Shown here: in pieces, positions 1-7,638 of the stretch | Position numbering within the stretch: position 1 is the stretch's first letter | Layout: each line of letters opens with the position of its first letter | Notes under the pieces: model-generated | Seen by the model: only the letters and a program-made list of their open reading frames with translations | Told to the model about the DNA's origin: nothing | Databases searched by the model: none | Position numbers and translations under genes: made by a program | NCBI GenBank assembly: GCA_002403415.1 | Contig: DHHS01000041.1 | Span: 27,557-47,641, forward strand | Reading direction: 5' to 3' | Length of the DNA stretch: 20,085 nt | From: Sphingomonas sp. UBA4766 | GTDB taxonomy: Bacteria > Pseudomonadota > Alphaproteobacteria > Sphingomonadales > Sphingomonadaceae

Positions 1-114
1 CTGCCAAGCCTCGACCTCAGTGTCGAGCCGCTGGCCGACAAACACCTGTCCCGCGCGGTTCAGGATCAATATACCGGCACAGGGGCGATAAGGGAGCGCA
101 TCCTTGTCAATCAC
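1..114 (-). CDS. rppH: RNA pyrophosphohydrolase RppH (Nudix), N-terminal 38 residues, cut by the window edge
   Basis: Reading the minus strand from a GTG at 114, an open frame runs to the window edge with no stop. It encodes 38 residues including PYRPCAGILILN and VFVGQRLD, ending EAWQ. This is the N-terminal beta-strand region of alphaproteobacterial RppH/NudH, which removes pyrophosphate from the 5' end of mRNA to start decay. The Nudix box itself would lie beyond the left edge, so the catalytic residues are not visible. The GTG start overlaps the TGA stop of the upstream esterase gene as GTGA, which suggests translational coupling. The family call is by sequence recognition of a short piece. 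An Ap4A hydrolase of the same family is the main alternative. Confidence 0.8.
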   Translation of the reverse strand, partial: MIDKDALPYRPCAGILILNRAGQVFVGQRLDTEVEAWQ

Positions 115-1058
115 GCCATCGCCTCGGCAATCACTGCTTTCAGTGCGGCAAGCGCGCCCGCCACATCGGCCTGAGCCGACGGAATCGCCTTTCGCATCGT
201 CACAAAGCCATGGATATTGCCCACTGCCTCGCGGTAAATCACCGGCACGCCCTCAGCGATAAGCGCAGCGGCATAGGCACGCCCCTGATCGCGCAATGGG
301 TCGAGCCCTGCGGTCATCACCACCGTGGGGGGCATGTCACGGTGGTTGCCATGAAGTGGCGCACCCCGCCAGTCATCAGGCGTTGTGGCATAGGCCGCAT
401 CAAACCACGCCATCCCCTCCTTAGTCAGCACGCGCCCCTGATTGAACAAGTCGTAGGATGCATATCGGTCTGCCTTGTCCACCGTGGGATAAATCGGAAA
501 CTGGGCGATGACCGGCACAGCGGCGGGCACGTCGCGCAGCGCCATAGTAGTTACAATCGCCAGGTTCCCGCCCGCGCTATCCCCCATCGGCACCAGCCCG
601 GTCACGGTCCGGCCCAGCGCGTCGGGACTGGTCGCCACCCAGCGGGCTGCCGCCTCGCAATCCTCTGGCGCTGCCGGAAAAGGATGTTCGGGCGCCAGCC
701 GGTAATGCACCGCGACGACGGGCAGGTCGAGCTGGCGGCTGACCTCTGCACAAAATCCCGCATGGGTATCAAGATCGCCGATCACAAAGCCGCCACCGTG
801 GAAAAACACCACCACCGGGCCGGGCGCTCGCTCGCTGCGCACATCGAACAGCCGCAGGGGGATGTCGCCCGCTGCCCCCGGTGCGGCCAGATCACGGACC
901 ACGGCCAACTCACCCAGCGGCAGATCGACCATATCCTTGCTTGCCACATACACCGCCCGCGCGCCCTCTGGCGGCAGTTCGTGCATTTTCGGCCCTGGTA
1001 GCGTGTTGAGCATCGCCAGCAATTGGGCGACATCGGGGCGCGTGAAATGCTCGGTCAT
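111..1058 (-). CDS. Alpha/beta hydrolase of the hormone-sensitive-lipase (family IV) esterase type
   Basis: A 315-residue alpha/beta hydrolase, probably a cytoplasmic carboxylesterase acting on short-chain esters. HGGG at residues 87-90 forms the oxyanion hole typical of the HSL family. GDSAGG at 159-164 carries the nucleophile Ser161. Asp253 (in GLDPLRDQG) and His283 (in NIHGF) complete the triad. The length is normal for the family. The open frame extends further upstream to 1313, but that part runs through the divergent deacetylase gene. The ATG at 1058 is chosen because GGAGAG lies a few bases before it and because MTEHFTRPD begins a normal family N-terminus. Its stop overlaps the rppH start, so the two genes are probably co-transcribed. 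The natural substrate cannot be read from the sequence. Confidence 0.9.
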   Translation of the reverse strand: MTEHFTRPDVAQLLAMLNTLPGPKMHELPPEGARAVYVASKDMVDLPLGELAVVRDLAAPGAAGDIPLRLFDVRSERAPGPVVVFFHGGGFVIGDLDTHAGFCAEVSRQLDLPVVAVHYRLAPEHPFPAAPEDCEAAARWVATSPDALGRTVTGLVPMGDSAGGNLAIVTTMALRDVPAAVPVIAQFPIYPTVDKADRYASYDLFNQGRVLTKEGMAWFDAAYATTPDDWRGAPLHGNHRDMPPTVVMTAGLDPLRDQGRAYAAALIAEGVPVIYREAVGNIHGFVTMRKAIPSAQADVAGALAALKAVIAEAMA

Positions 1059-1111
1059 GGGGCTCTCCGGTTCGGGTAGCGCGGGGCTGCGCGGTTGCTT
1101 ACCTAAAGCGC

Positions 1112-2011
1112 GTGTTCGCTGTCGTCCATCACCCCGATTATGTAGCGCCAGCGTCGGCGCGCTCGGCCTATCAATGGAACAAGAACGGGCTGGTCCGCGA
1201 TGTGCTGCTGGCGAGCGGGACGGCGATTGACTGGCATAAACCAGCGCCGATGCCGCGGCATTGGTTAGAGGCGGTGCACGACCCTGGCTATGTCGCCGAA
1301 GTGCTTGCCGCACGCGTCCCCGCCGCCAAGGAAAGGCGCATCGGCTTTCCGGTGACGCCGCAGGTGGCGCGGCGCGCCGTGATGGTGCCGGGGGGCACGT
1401 ATCTGGCGGCGCGGCTGGCGATCGGTCGCGGGTTTGCCGCCAACAGCGCAGGCGGGAGCCACCATGCGCTCGTCGAGACCGGGGCTGGTTACTGCGTGTT
1501 CAACGATCTGGCGATTGCGGCGGTTCGGCTGGTTCAGGAGGGGTTCGGACCCGTGCTGATCGTCGATTGCGATGTGCATCAGGGGGATGGCACCGCCGCA
1601 CTGACCGCTGGCTGGCCCGACATTGCCACCTATTCGATTCATGCCGAGAAGAACTTTCCGGCGCGCAAAGCCCGGTCGACCGTTGATGTCGCGCTCCCCG
1701 ATGGGGCGGCGGATGAACCGTATCTGGAAGCACTGGCGACCACGCTCGCGCCGTTGATGGAGCGGTTTCGCCCACGGATCATCCTCTACCAGGCGGGGGT
1801 TGACCCCTATGGCGGTGACCGGCTGGGGCGGTTGAACCTGAGCGCCGCCGGGCTGATCGCGCGCGAGCAAATGGTGGCGGGGATGGCGCGGGCGCGCGGC
1901 GTGCCACTCGCTTCGACGCTGGGGGGTGGTTATGGGGCTGACGCGCTGGAAGTCGCGCAGCGCCATGTTGCCTCGTTGCTCGCGTTGGCGGGGGCGTTTG
2001 CAAAGCAATGA
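1112..2011 (+). CDS. Histone deacetylase family protein (zinc-dependent amidohydrolase)
   Basis: A 299-residue protein with the arginase/deacetylase fold signatures. His117-His118 in GGSHHAL match the general acid/base histidine pair. DCDVHQGDG at 152-160 gives zinc ligands Asp154 and His156. Asp231 in QAGVDPYGGD is the third ligand. GGGYG at 271-275 supplies the catalytic tyrosine Tyr274. All key residues are present, so the enzyme is probably active. Bacterial members deacetylate acetyl-lysine, acetylpolyamines or other amides, and the substrate here is unknown. The start is a GTG that gives the expected MFAVVHHPDYV opening. No Shine-Dalgarno sequence is visible. CCTAAAGC, a -10-like element, lies just before the start but I find no -35 partner. 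The gene diverges from the HSL esterase across only 53 bp. Confidence 0.9.
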   Translation: MFAVVHHPDYVAPASARSAYQWNKNGLVRDVLLASGTAIDWHKPAPMPRHWLEAVHDPGYVAEVLAARVPAAKERRIGFPVTPQVARRAVMVPGGTYLAARLAIGRGFAANSAGGSHHALVETGAGYCVFNDLAIAAVRLVQEGFGPVLIVDCDVHQGDGTAALTAGWPDIATYSIHAEKNFPARKARSTVDVALPDGAADEPYLEALATTLAPLMERFRPRIILYQAGVDPYGGDRLGRLNLSAAGLIAREQMVAGMARARGVPLASTLGGGYGADALEVAQRHVASLLALAGAFAKQ

Positions 2012-2037
2012 TTTTGGGCTCAGCCGCATTTTCTGTC

Positions 2038-2065
2038 TTGGGGCTGGCGCAGCGTCGCTCTAGAC
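2038..2065 (+). promoter_or_regulatory. Possible promoter for the korA operon
   Basis: TTGGGG at 2038-2043 and CTAGAC at 2060-2065 are 16 bp apart, a plausible -35/-10 pair of the alphaproteobacterial type. Transcription would begin near 2072. That would exclude an in-frame ATG at 2067 and fits the chosen korA start at 2097, which has AGGA at 2085-2088 upstream. The match is only moderate. Confidence 0.3.
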
Positions 2066-2096
2066 GATGACGATTGCAGGTTACAGGACAACGACA

Positions 2097-3983
2097 ATGG
2101 CATCGGCCACGCACCAGCTTCTTCCCGACGACACCGCCCCCGCCACACCCGCCGAATCCGTCGTGGTGCGCTTTGCCGGGGATTCGGGCGATGGGATGCA
2201 GTTGACCGGCGGGCAATTCACGCTGTCGACTGCGCTATCGGGCAATGATCTGGCGACGTTTCCCGATTTTCCGGCGGAAATCCGGGCGCCGCAGGGAACG
2301 CTGTTCGGCGTGTCGGCGTTTCAGATCAATTTTGGTTCGACCGAGATCGAGACCGCGGGCGACGCGCCCGATGTGCTGATCGCGATGAATCCGGCAGCAC
2401 TCAAGACCAATATCGATCAGTTGAAGCCCGGCGGGCTGGTAATTGCCGATGCAGGCGAATTTGGCGACCGCAATCTGGCCAAGGCCAGATATGACGCCAA
2501 CCCGCTCACCGATGGCAGCCTGGCCAAGTGGCAATTGCTGGCGTTCGACATTTCCGCGCTGACGCTCGAATCGGTGAAGCCCTTTGGTCTGGGCAATAAG
2601 GAAGCGCTGCGTTGCAAGAATATGTGGACGCTGGGGCTGGCGCTTTGGATGTTCGATCGCAGCCGGGCGCCGATCATCGACTGGCTTAAAGCAAAGTTCG
2701 CCAAGAATGAAGTGTTGGCCGAGGCCAATATCGCTGCGCTCAACGCTGGGCATGCTTATGGCGAGACGGCGGAGATTGGCGGCGGCGGGCTGGGCGCGCA
2801 CCGGCTGCGGCAGCTTCATGTTGATCCGGCTGCGGTCGAGCCGGGCCTGTATCGCACCATCACCGGGGCGGAGGCAATTTCGCTGGGGCTGGTCGCAGGC
2901 GCGCAACTCGCCGATCTACCGATGTTTTTCGGTGGCTATCCGATTACACCTGCATCCGCCATTCTCCACCATCTGGCCCGGTTGAAGGAATTTCACGTCA
3001 CCACTTTTCAGGCAGAGGACGAGATTGCCGCCATCGCCTCTGCGATTGGCGCGTCCTATGCGGGGCAACTGGGCGTCACCTCTTCATCGGGGCCGGGGAT
3101 CGCGCTCAAAGGCGAAGCGATGGGTCTCGCGATCATGACCGAACTGCCGCTGGTCATCATCAATTCGCAGCGCGGCGGGCCATCGACCGGGCTGCCCACC
3201 AAAACCGAACAGTCGGACCTGTATCAGGCGATTTATGGCCGCAATGGCGACGCACCAATGCCGGTGATTGCCGCGTGTTCGGCAGCCGATTGTTTTGATG
3301 TCGCGATCGAGGCGGTTCGGATCGCGACGCAATATATGACGCCGGTGATGGTTCTAACCGATGGCTATATCGCCAATGCGGCCGAGCCTTGGAAAGTGCC
3401 CGACATGAGCGACTATGCGCCGTTTCCGGTGACGTTCCTCGATTCGGTGCCGGACGGGGGCTTCCTCCCCTATGCCCGCGACAACAAGCTCGCGCGGCCA
3501 TGGGTGAAGCCCGGGACGCCGGGGCTGCTCCACCGGATTGGCGGGATCGAAAAGGCACAAGGGACCGGCAATATCGACTACAGCGCCGCCAACCATCAGT
3601 TGATGACCGACACGCGAAAGAACAAGGTGCTGGGCGTTGCCGTGCCCGATCAGCAGGTGTCGCTGGGCGCGACATCGGGGCGGCTGGCGGTGGTGGGCTG
3701 GGGATCGACCTATGGCCCCATTCATCAGGCGGTGCGGCGCGCGCTGCGCCGGGGACAGGATGTGGCGCATATCCATATTCGCCACATCTGGCCGATGCCC
3801 GGCAATCTGGGTGATTTGCTCAAGGGTTATGAGAAGATCCTCGTCCCCGAAATGAACACCGGCCAGTTGAAGACGGTTTTGCGCGATCAGTTCCTGGTCG
3901 ATGCCCGCCCGCTCAACAAAGTTTCCGGCCAACCCTTCCGCATCTTCGAAATCGAAGAAGCGATCGACACAATGCTGGCATAA
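2097..3983 (+). CDS. korA: 2-oxoglutarate (2-oxoacid):ferredoxin oxidoreductase, alpha subunit with fused gamma domain
   Basis: A 628-residue subunit that, with KorB, oxidatively decarboxylates 2-oxoglutarate (or a related 2-oxoacid) to the acyl-CoA while reducing ferredoxin. The N-terminal part (about 20-200) is the gamma-type domain, opening VVVRFAGDSGDGMQLTGGQ. The C-terminal part (from about 260) is the alpha, pyrimidine-binding domain with GYPITPASAIL near residue 279 and the conserved EDEIAAI near 306. This gamma-alpha fusion is normal for two-subunit KGOR enzymes. An ATG at 2067 is in frame, but the ATG at 2097 has AGGA eight bases upstream and is preferred. korB follows after 11 bp, so the two are co-transcribed. 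Pyruvate or a branched 2-oxoacid as substrate cannot be excluded from sequence alone. Confidence 0.88.
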   Translation: MASATHQLLPDDTAPATPAESVVVRFAGDSGDGMQLTGGQFTLSTALSGNDLATFPDFPAEIRAPQGTLFGVSAFQINFGSTEIETAGDAPDVLIAMNPAALKTNIDQLKPGGLVIADAGEFGDRNLAKARYDANPLTDGSLAKWQLLAFDISALTLESVKPFGLGNKEALRCKNMWTLGLALWMFDRSRAPIIDWLKAKFAKNEVLAEANIAALNAGHAYGETAEIGGGGLGAHRLRQLHVDPAAVEPGLYRTITGAEAISLGLVAGAQLADLPMFFGGYPITPASAILHHLARLKEFHVTTFQAEDEIAAIASAIGASYAGQLGVTSSSGPGIALKGEAMGLAIMTELPLVIINSQRGGPSTGLPTKTEQSDLYQAIYGRNGDAPMPVIAACSAADCFDVAIEAVRIATQYMTPVMVLTDGYIANAAEPWKVPDMSDYAPFPVTFLDSVPDGGFLPYARDNKLARPWVKPGTPGLLHRIGGIEKAQGTGNIDYSAANHQLMTDTRKNKVLGVAVPDQQVSLGATSGRLAVVGWGSTYGPIHQAVRRALRRGQDVAHIHIRHIWPMPGNLGDLLKGYEKILVPEMNTGQLKTVLRDQFLVDARPLNKVSGQPFRIFEIEEAIDTMLA

Positions 3984-3994
3984 GGACGCCTGCC

Positions 3995-5035
3995 ATGAAC
4001 GATATGACCACCATCACCCGCACGACCACGCCCAAGGATTGGGAGTCCGATCAGGAAGTGCGCTGGTGCCCCGGTTGCGGCGACTATGCGATCCTGAAAG
4101 CGATGCAGCGGACCATGCCCGAAATCGGTGCAACGCCCGAAAATACGGTGTTTGTCAGCGGCATCGGCTGTTCGTCGCGCTTTCCCTATTATATGGAAAC
4201 CTATGGCTTCCACACGATCCACGGGCGTGCCTGTGCGGTTGCGACAGGCGTAAAGCTCGCCAATCCCGCGCTCGATGTGTGGATCATCACCGGCGATGGC
4301 GATGCGCTGTCGATTGGTGGCAACCACACGATGCATTTGCTCAGGCGTAACCTCAATTGCCAGCTCATCTTGTTCAACAACGAGATTTACGGCCTGACCA
4401 AGGGGCAATATTCGCCGACCAGCCGCGAGGGCACGCAAAGTCCCTCCACCCCCTTTGGTTCGGTTGACCATCCGGCAAAGCCCTGCGCCTTTGCGCTTGG
4501 CAGTGGCGCGCGGTTCGTCGCGCGCGGGATCGACGTGCACAAGAACCTGCCCGCCGTGCTGAAAGCCGCTTATCACCACAAAGGTGCTGCGTTTGTGGAG
4601 ATTTTTCAGAACTGCATCGTCTATAATGATGAAGTGTTCGAGGAATTCACCGCCAAAACCAACGCAGCCGAGCATCAACTCTGGCTGGAAGATGGCAAGC
4701 CGATGCTGTTTGCCGGTGGCTCAAAGGGGATTGCCATTGACCACAAGACGCTGACCCCGGTGGTGGTCGAGGTGGTGGAGGGCGATTGGGAAGGTGCGGG
4801 CGTGATCGTTCACGATGTCACCAATCGGACCGTCGCGCACATGCTGGTCGAGTTACCGTTCGGCGATTTTCCGATGGCGCTCGGCGTGCTCTATGACGAT
4901 CCCAAGCCGACCTTTGAGGAGGCGGTTGTCAACCAGAATGAAGCGGTGTCGCGCGGCAAGATCGCCGATCTCCAAAAACTGGTTGCCAAGGGGCAGACCT
5001 GGACGGTGGAGAACGCGCACCACGCGCAGGGGTGA
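3995..5035 (+). CDS. korB: 2-oxoglutarate (2-oxoacid):ferredoxin oxidoreductase, beta subunit
   Basis: A 346-residue thiamine-diphosphate and iron-sulfur subunit that partners KorA. The thiamine/magnesium motif runs from GDGDALSIGGN (101-110 region) to NNEIYGLTKGQ (about 128-138). Four cysteines placed as in KorB proteins should hold a 4Fe-4S cluster: Cys25 and Cys28 in WCPGCGD, Cys59 in GIGCSSR and Cys207 in FQNCIVY. Length and order are normal. AAGGA overlapping the korA stop codon serves as ribosome binding site. The stop overlaps the start of the photolyase gene as TGATG, so translation of the two is probably coupled. The ferredoxin itself is not encoded in the window. Confidence 0.9.
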   Translation: MNDMTTITRTTTPKDWESDQEVRWCPGCGDYAILKAMQRTMPEIGATPENTVFVSGIGCSSRFPYYMETYGFHTIHGRACAVATGVKLANPALDVWIITGDGDALSIGGNHTMHLLRRNLNCQLILFNNEIYGLTKGQYSPTSREGTQSPSTPFGSVDHPAKPCAFALGSGARFVARGIDVHKNLPAVLKAAYHHKGAAFVEIFQNCIVYNDEVFEEFTAKTNAAEHQLWLEDGKPMLFAGGSKGIAIDHKTLTPVVVEVVEGDWEGAGVIVHDVTNRTVAHMLVELPFGDFPMALGVLYDDPKPTFEEAVVNQNEAVSRGKIADLQKLVAKGQTWTVENAHHAQG

Positions 5036-6402
5036 TGACCGGCATCCTGTGGCTCAGGCGTGATCTGCGGCTCGCGGATCAGACCGCGCTGGCGGCGGCG
5101 ATGGCCGACGGGCCGGTGGTGCCGGTCTACATCCTCGATGATGAGACCCCGAAACACCGGCGGATGGGCGGGGCATCGCGCTGGTGGCTGCACCATAGCC
5201 TCGCCAGCCTTGCGCGCGATTTGGAAGCGGCGGGATCGCGCCTGATCCTGCGCCGCGGGCGGTGCGAGGATGTGCTGGCGGCGCTGGCGGTGGAAATGGG
5301 CACCACGCGCGTCCACGCGCTGCGCCATTATGAGCCATGGTGGCGCAATGCCGAACGCGCGGTGGCGAAGCGCCTTAATCTGGTGCTCCATGATGGCAAT
5401 TACCTCGCGCCTGCAGGATCGGTGACGACGGGGACGGGCGGTCAGTATAAGATTTTCACCCCGTTCTGGCGCGCGCTGCAAGCCAAGATGCCGCCCGCTC
5501 GTCCGGCGGCTGCACCCGCCCAAATTCCCGCGCCCGCCGTCTGGCCGGATAGCGATCCGCTGACCGATTGGGGGTTGCTGCCAAATCGGCCCAATTGGGC
5601 AGCCGGGTTTGACGCCGCGTGGACGCCGGGGGAGCATGGTGCGCAGGCGCGGCTGTCGGCGTTTGTCGCGGCGGCGGCGGGCTATGGCGAAGCGCGCAAC
5701 TTGCCCGGCGTGGTCGGCACGTCAGGCCTGTCGCCGCATTTGCACTTTGGCGAGATATCGCCCGCGACCATCTGGCACGCGGTCGCCGGGCGGGGCGGGT
5801 CGGTCGCGACGTTCCTGAGCGAGCTTGGCTGGCGCGATTATTCGCAGAATGTGATCCTGCAATTCCCCGAATACGGTGCCGCAAATGCCCGCGCGCCCTT
5901 TGACCAATTCCCCTGGCGCACGGGCGATGCGGCCGCCGCCGACCTGAAAGCGTGGCAAGCGGGGCGCACCGGCTATCCGATCGTCGATGCCGGGATGCGC
6001 CAGCTTTGGGCGACGGGGTGGATGCATAACCGGGTGCGGATGATCGCAGCATCATTTCTGGTGAAGCATTTGCTGATCGACTGGCGGCGTGGCGAGGAAT
6101 GGTTCTGGGATACGCTTGTCGATGCCGATTACGGATCGAACGCCGTCAATTGGCAATGGACGGCGGGAACCGGCATTGATTCAAACATGTTTGTGCGGAT
6201 CATGGCACCGCTCAGCCAGTCGGAGAAATTCGATGCAGCGGACTATATCCGCCAATGGGTACCCGAATTGCGCGATGTGCCCGCGCCCGCCATTCACGAC
6301 CCCGATTTGATGGGGCAACGGCCGCGCGGCTATCCGTCCAAGCTGATCGAGCACCGCGATGCGCGTGCCCGCGCCTTGGAAGCGGTGCGGCAAATCGGCT
6401 AA
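5035..6402 (+). CDS. phrB: Deoxyribodipyrimidine photolyase (class I type CPD photolyase)
   Basis: A 455-residue photolyase that uses blue light and FADH- to split cyclobutane pyrimidine dimers. The N-terminal Rossmann-like domain begins with ILWLRRDLRL. The C-terminal FAD-binding domain contains GLSPHLHFGEISP, ETGYP-like RTGYPIVDAGMRQLWATGWM, FLVKHLLIDWRRG and WQWTAGTG. The three tryptophans matching the E. coli electron-transfer triad (in AWQAG, IDWRRG and WQWTAG) are all present, so photoreduction should work. An in-frame GTG at 5032 is possible. The ATG at 5035 is chosen because GCAGGGG lies just upstream and it gives the usual TGATG overlap with korB. A (6-4) photolyase or cryptochrome is less likely from overall resemblance. 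Confidence 0.92.
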   Translation: MTGILWLRRDLRLADQTALAAAMADGPVVPVYILDDETPKHRRMGGASRWWLHHSLASLARDLEAAGSRLILRRGRCEDVLAALAVEMGTTRVHALRHYEPWWRNAERAVAKRLNLVLHDGNYLAPAGSVTTGTGGQYKIFTPFWRALQAKMPPARPAAAPAQIPAPAVWPDSDPLTDWGLLPNRPNWAAGFDAAWTPGEHGAQARLSAFVAAAAGYGEARNLPGVVGTSGLSPHLHFGEISPATIWHAVAGRGGSVATFLSELGWRDYSQNVILQFPEYGAANARAPFDQFPWRTGDAAAADLKAWQAGRTGYPIVDAGMRQLWATGWMHNRVRMIAASFLVKHLLIDWRRGEEWFWDTLVDADYGSNAVNWQWTAGTGIDSNMFVRIMAPLSQSEKFDAADYIRQWVPELRDVPAPAIHDPDLMGQRPRGYPSKLIEHRDARARALEAVRQIG

Positions 6403-6411
6403 GGCGCGCGC

Positions 6412-7638
6412 GTGACCAATCAGGGCAAGATCAACAAGGCGGCGCCCTGCTCGGCACGTGCTGGCGTGCTTGGCTGGTTGGCGCCGTTGTTTCACCGGGT
6501 TCTGGACAAGATTGACGCGGGACTTGTCGAGGGTGGGATTGATGCCGTTTTGCCCGATGGCGGGCGGCGGTTGCTCGGCGGTCGCGCGCCGGGGCCGGTG
6601 GCGCGCGTGGAGATTGCCGATTGGCGTGCGCTGCTGCGGCTGATGATTGGTGGGTCGGCGGGCTGGTATCTGGCTTGGTCGCGCCGCGAATGGTCCAGCC
6701 CCGACCCGGTAGTGGTGTTTGAGGTCTTTGGCCGTAATCGCCATTCGCTCGGCCAAACGGGGCGATCGGGCGGGCTGGTCCGGATCGCGAAGCGCGTTCT
6801 CCACGGCCTGCGCCGCAACAACCGGGCGGGCGCGCGCCGCAATATCGAGGCGCATTACGACCTCGGCAATGATTTCTACACCGAATGGCTCGACCCCACA
6901 CTCAGCTATTCGAGTGCGGTGTTCGGCGCGAGCACCGACGATCTGGAAACCGCGCAGCAGCGCAAGCTGGCGGCGATTCTGGCGCGGACCGGCACTGCGC
7001 CCGGGGATCGGATCTTGGAGATTGGCTGCGGCTGGGGCTCGTTTGCGGCACACGCAGCGGGTGCGGGCCGACACGTGCATGCGATCACGCTCTCATCGGC
7101 ACAGGCGGCGGCGCTGACCGCGCGTCGATTGCCCGGCGTCACGGTGTCGATCACCGATTATCGTGACGTGACGGGGGTGTTTGACGCCGTCGCCAGCATC
7201 GAAATGGTCGAAGCAGTGGGGCAGGCCTATTGGGCGACCTATCTCGGAACGATAGCGCGCGTGCTGAAACCGGGGGGGTGCGCCGCCATCCAGTATATCG
7301 CGATCGATGATGCGATTTTCGACGCATATGCTGCCAATGTCGATTTCGTGCAGGCTTATGTCTTTCCCGGCGGGATGTTGCTGTCGCAGCGCCAGTTCCG
7401 CGAACTGGCAGAGGCGGCGGGGTTCGCCTGGGTCGATCAGGTCGATTTCGCCGCCGATTATGCGGAGACGTTGCGGCGCTGGCGGCAACGCTTCGACGCG
7501 GCGGTTACGGACGGTCGATTGCCGGTGCGGTTCGACCGTCATTTCATCGATTTATGGCGATTTTATCTCATGTATTGCGAAGGCGGTTTTCGCGGTGGTG
7601 GGCTGCAAGTGTCGCAGGTGACGCTCATCAAGCAATAG
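6412..7638 (+). CDS. SAM-dependent methyltransferase of the cyclopropane-fatty-acyl-phospholipid synthase family
   Basis: A 408-residue CFA-synthase-family enzyme, expected to methylate unsaturated acyl chains of membrane phospholipids using S-adenosylmethionine. NIEAHYDLGNDFY (144-156) is the family lead motif, and LEIGCGWGSF (202-211) is SAM motif I. SIEMVEAVG (262-270) and VFPGGML (317-323) follow. Of the residues that bind bicarbonate in mycobacterial and E. coli cyclopropane synthases, the glutamate is kept (Glu267). The cysteine is replaced by Ser168 and the histidine by Gln294. That pattern resembles the BfaB/UfaM-like clade that makes 10-methyl or furan-type fatty acids rather than cyclopropanes. 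It starts with a GTG nine bases after the photolyase stop, with AAGG upstream. The last 11 bases overlap the convergent SDR gene. Confidence 0.87.
   Translation: MTNQGKINKAAPCSARAGVLGWLAPLFHRVLDKIDAGLVEGGIDAVLPDGGRRLLGGRAPGPVARVEIADWRALLRLMIGGSAGWYLAWSRREWSSPDPVVVFEVFGRNRHSLGQTGRSGGLVRIAKRVLHGLRRNNRAGARRNIEAHYDLGNDFYTEWLDPTLSYSSAVFGASTDDLETAQQRKLAAILARTGTAPGDRILEIGCGWGSFAAHAAGAGRHVHAITLSSAQAAALTARRLPGVTVSITDYRDVTGVFDAVASIEMVEAVGQAYWATYLGTIARVLKPGGCAAIQYIAIDDAIFDAYAANVDFVQAYVFPGGMLLSQRQFRELAEAAGFAWVDQVDFAADYAETLRRWRQRFDAAVTDGRLPVRFDRHFIDLWRFYLMYCEGGFRGGGLQVSQVTLIKQ

Noticed and set aside
210..1001. A 263-codon open frame on the plus strand opposite the HSL esterase gene
   Set aside because: It is the antisense shadow of a gene with complete catalytic motifs. 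Its translation is rich in His, Arg and Gly without any recognisable fold, as expected from GC-rich complement frames.
1102..1109. CCTAAAGC just before the deacetylase GTG, like the -10 boxes of the leaderless genes
   Set aside because: No -35 partner is found at 16-18 bp, and the box is only three bases from the GTG, which would put transcription inside the gene. I do not list it as a promoter.
2295..2320. GGAAC-N17-CGTT, matching the EcfG general stress promoter
   Set aside because: It lies about 200 bases inside korA with no gene start nearby. Given the short motif, a chance hit of this kind on either strand of a 20-kb window is not surprising (roughly 0.3 expected).
3887..4678. A 263-codon minus-strand frame across korA and korB
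   Set aside because: It lies opposite the thiamine and cluster-binding motifs of korB and shows no domain or ribosome binding site.
6181..7080. A 299-codon minus-strand frame across the photolyase and methyltransferase genes
   Set aside because: It covers the complement of two well-supported genes and has a shadow-type Arg/Ala/Pro/Gln-rich composition.
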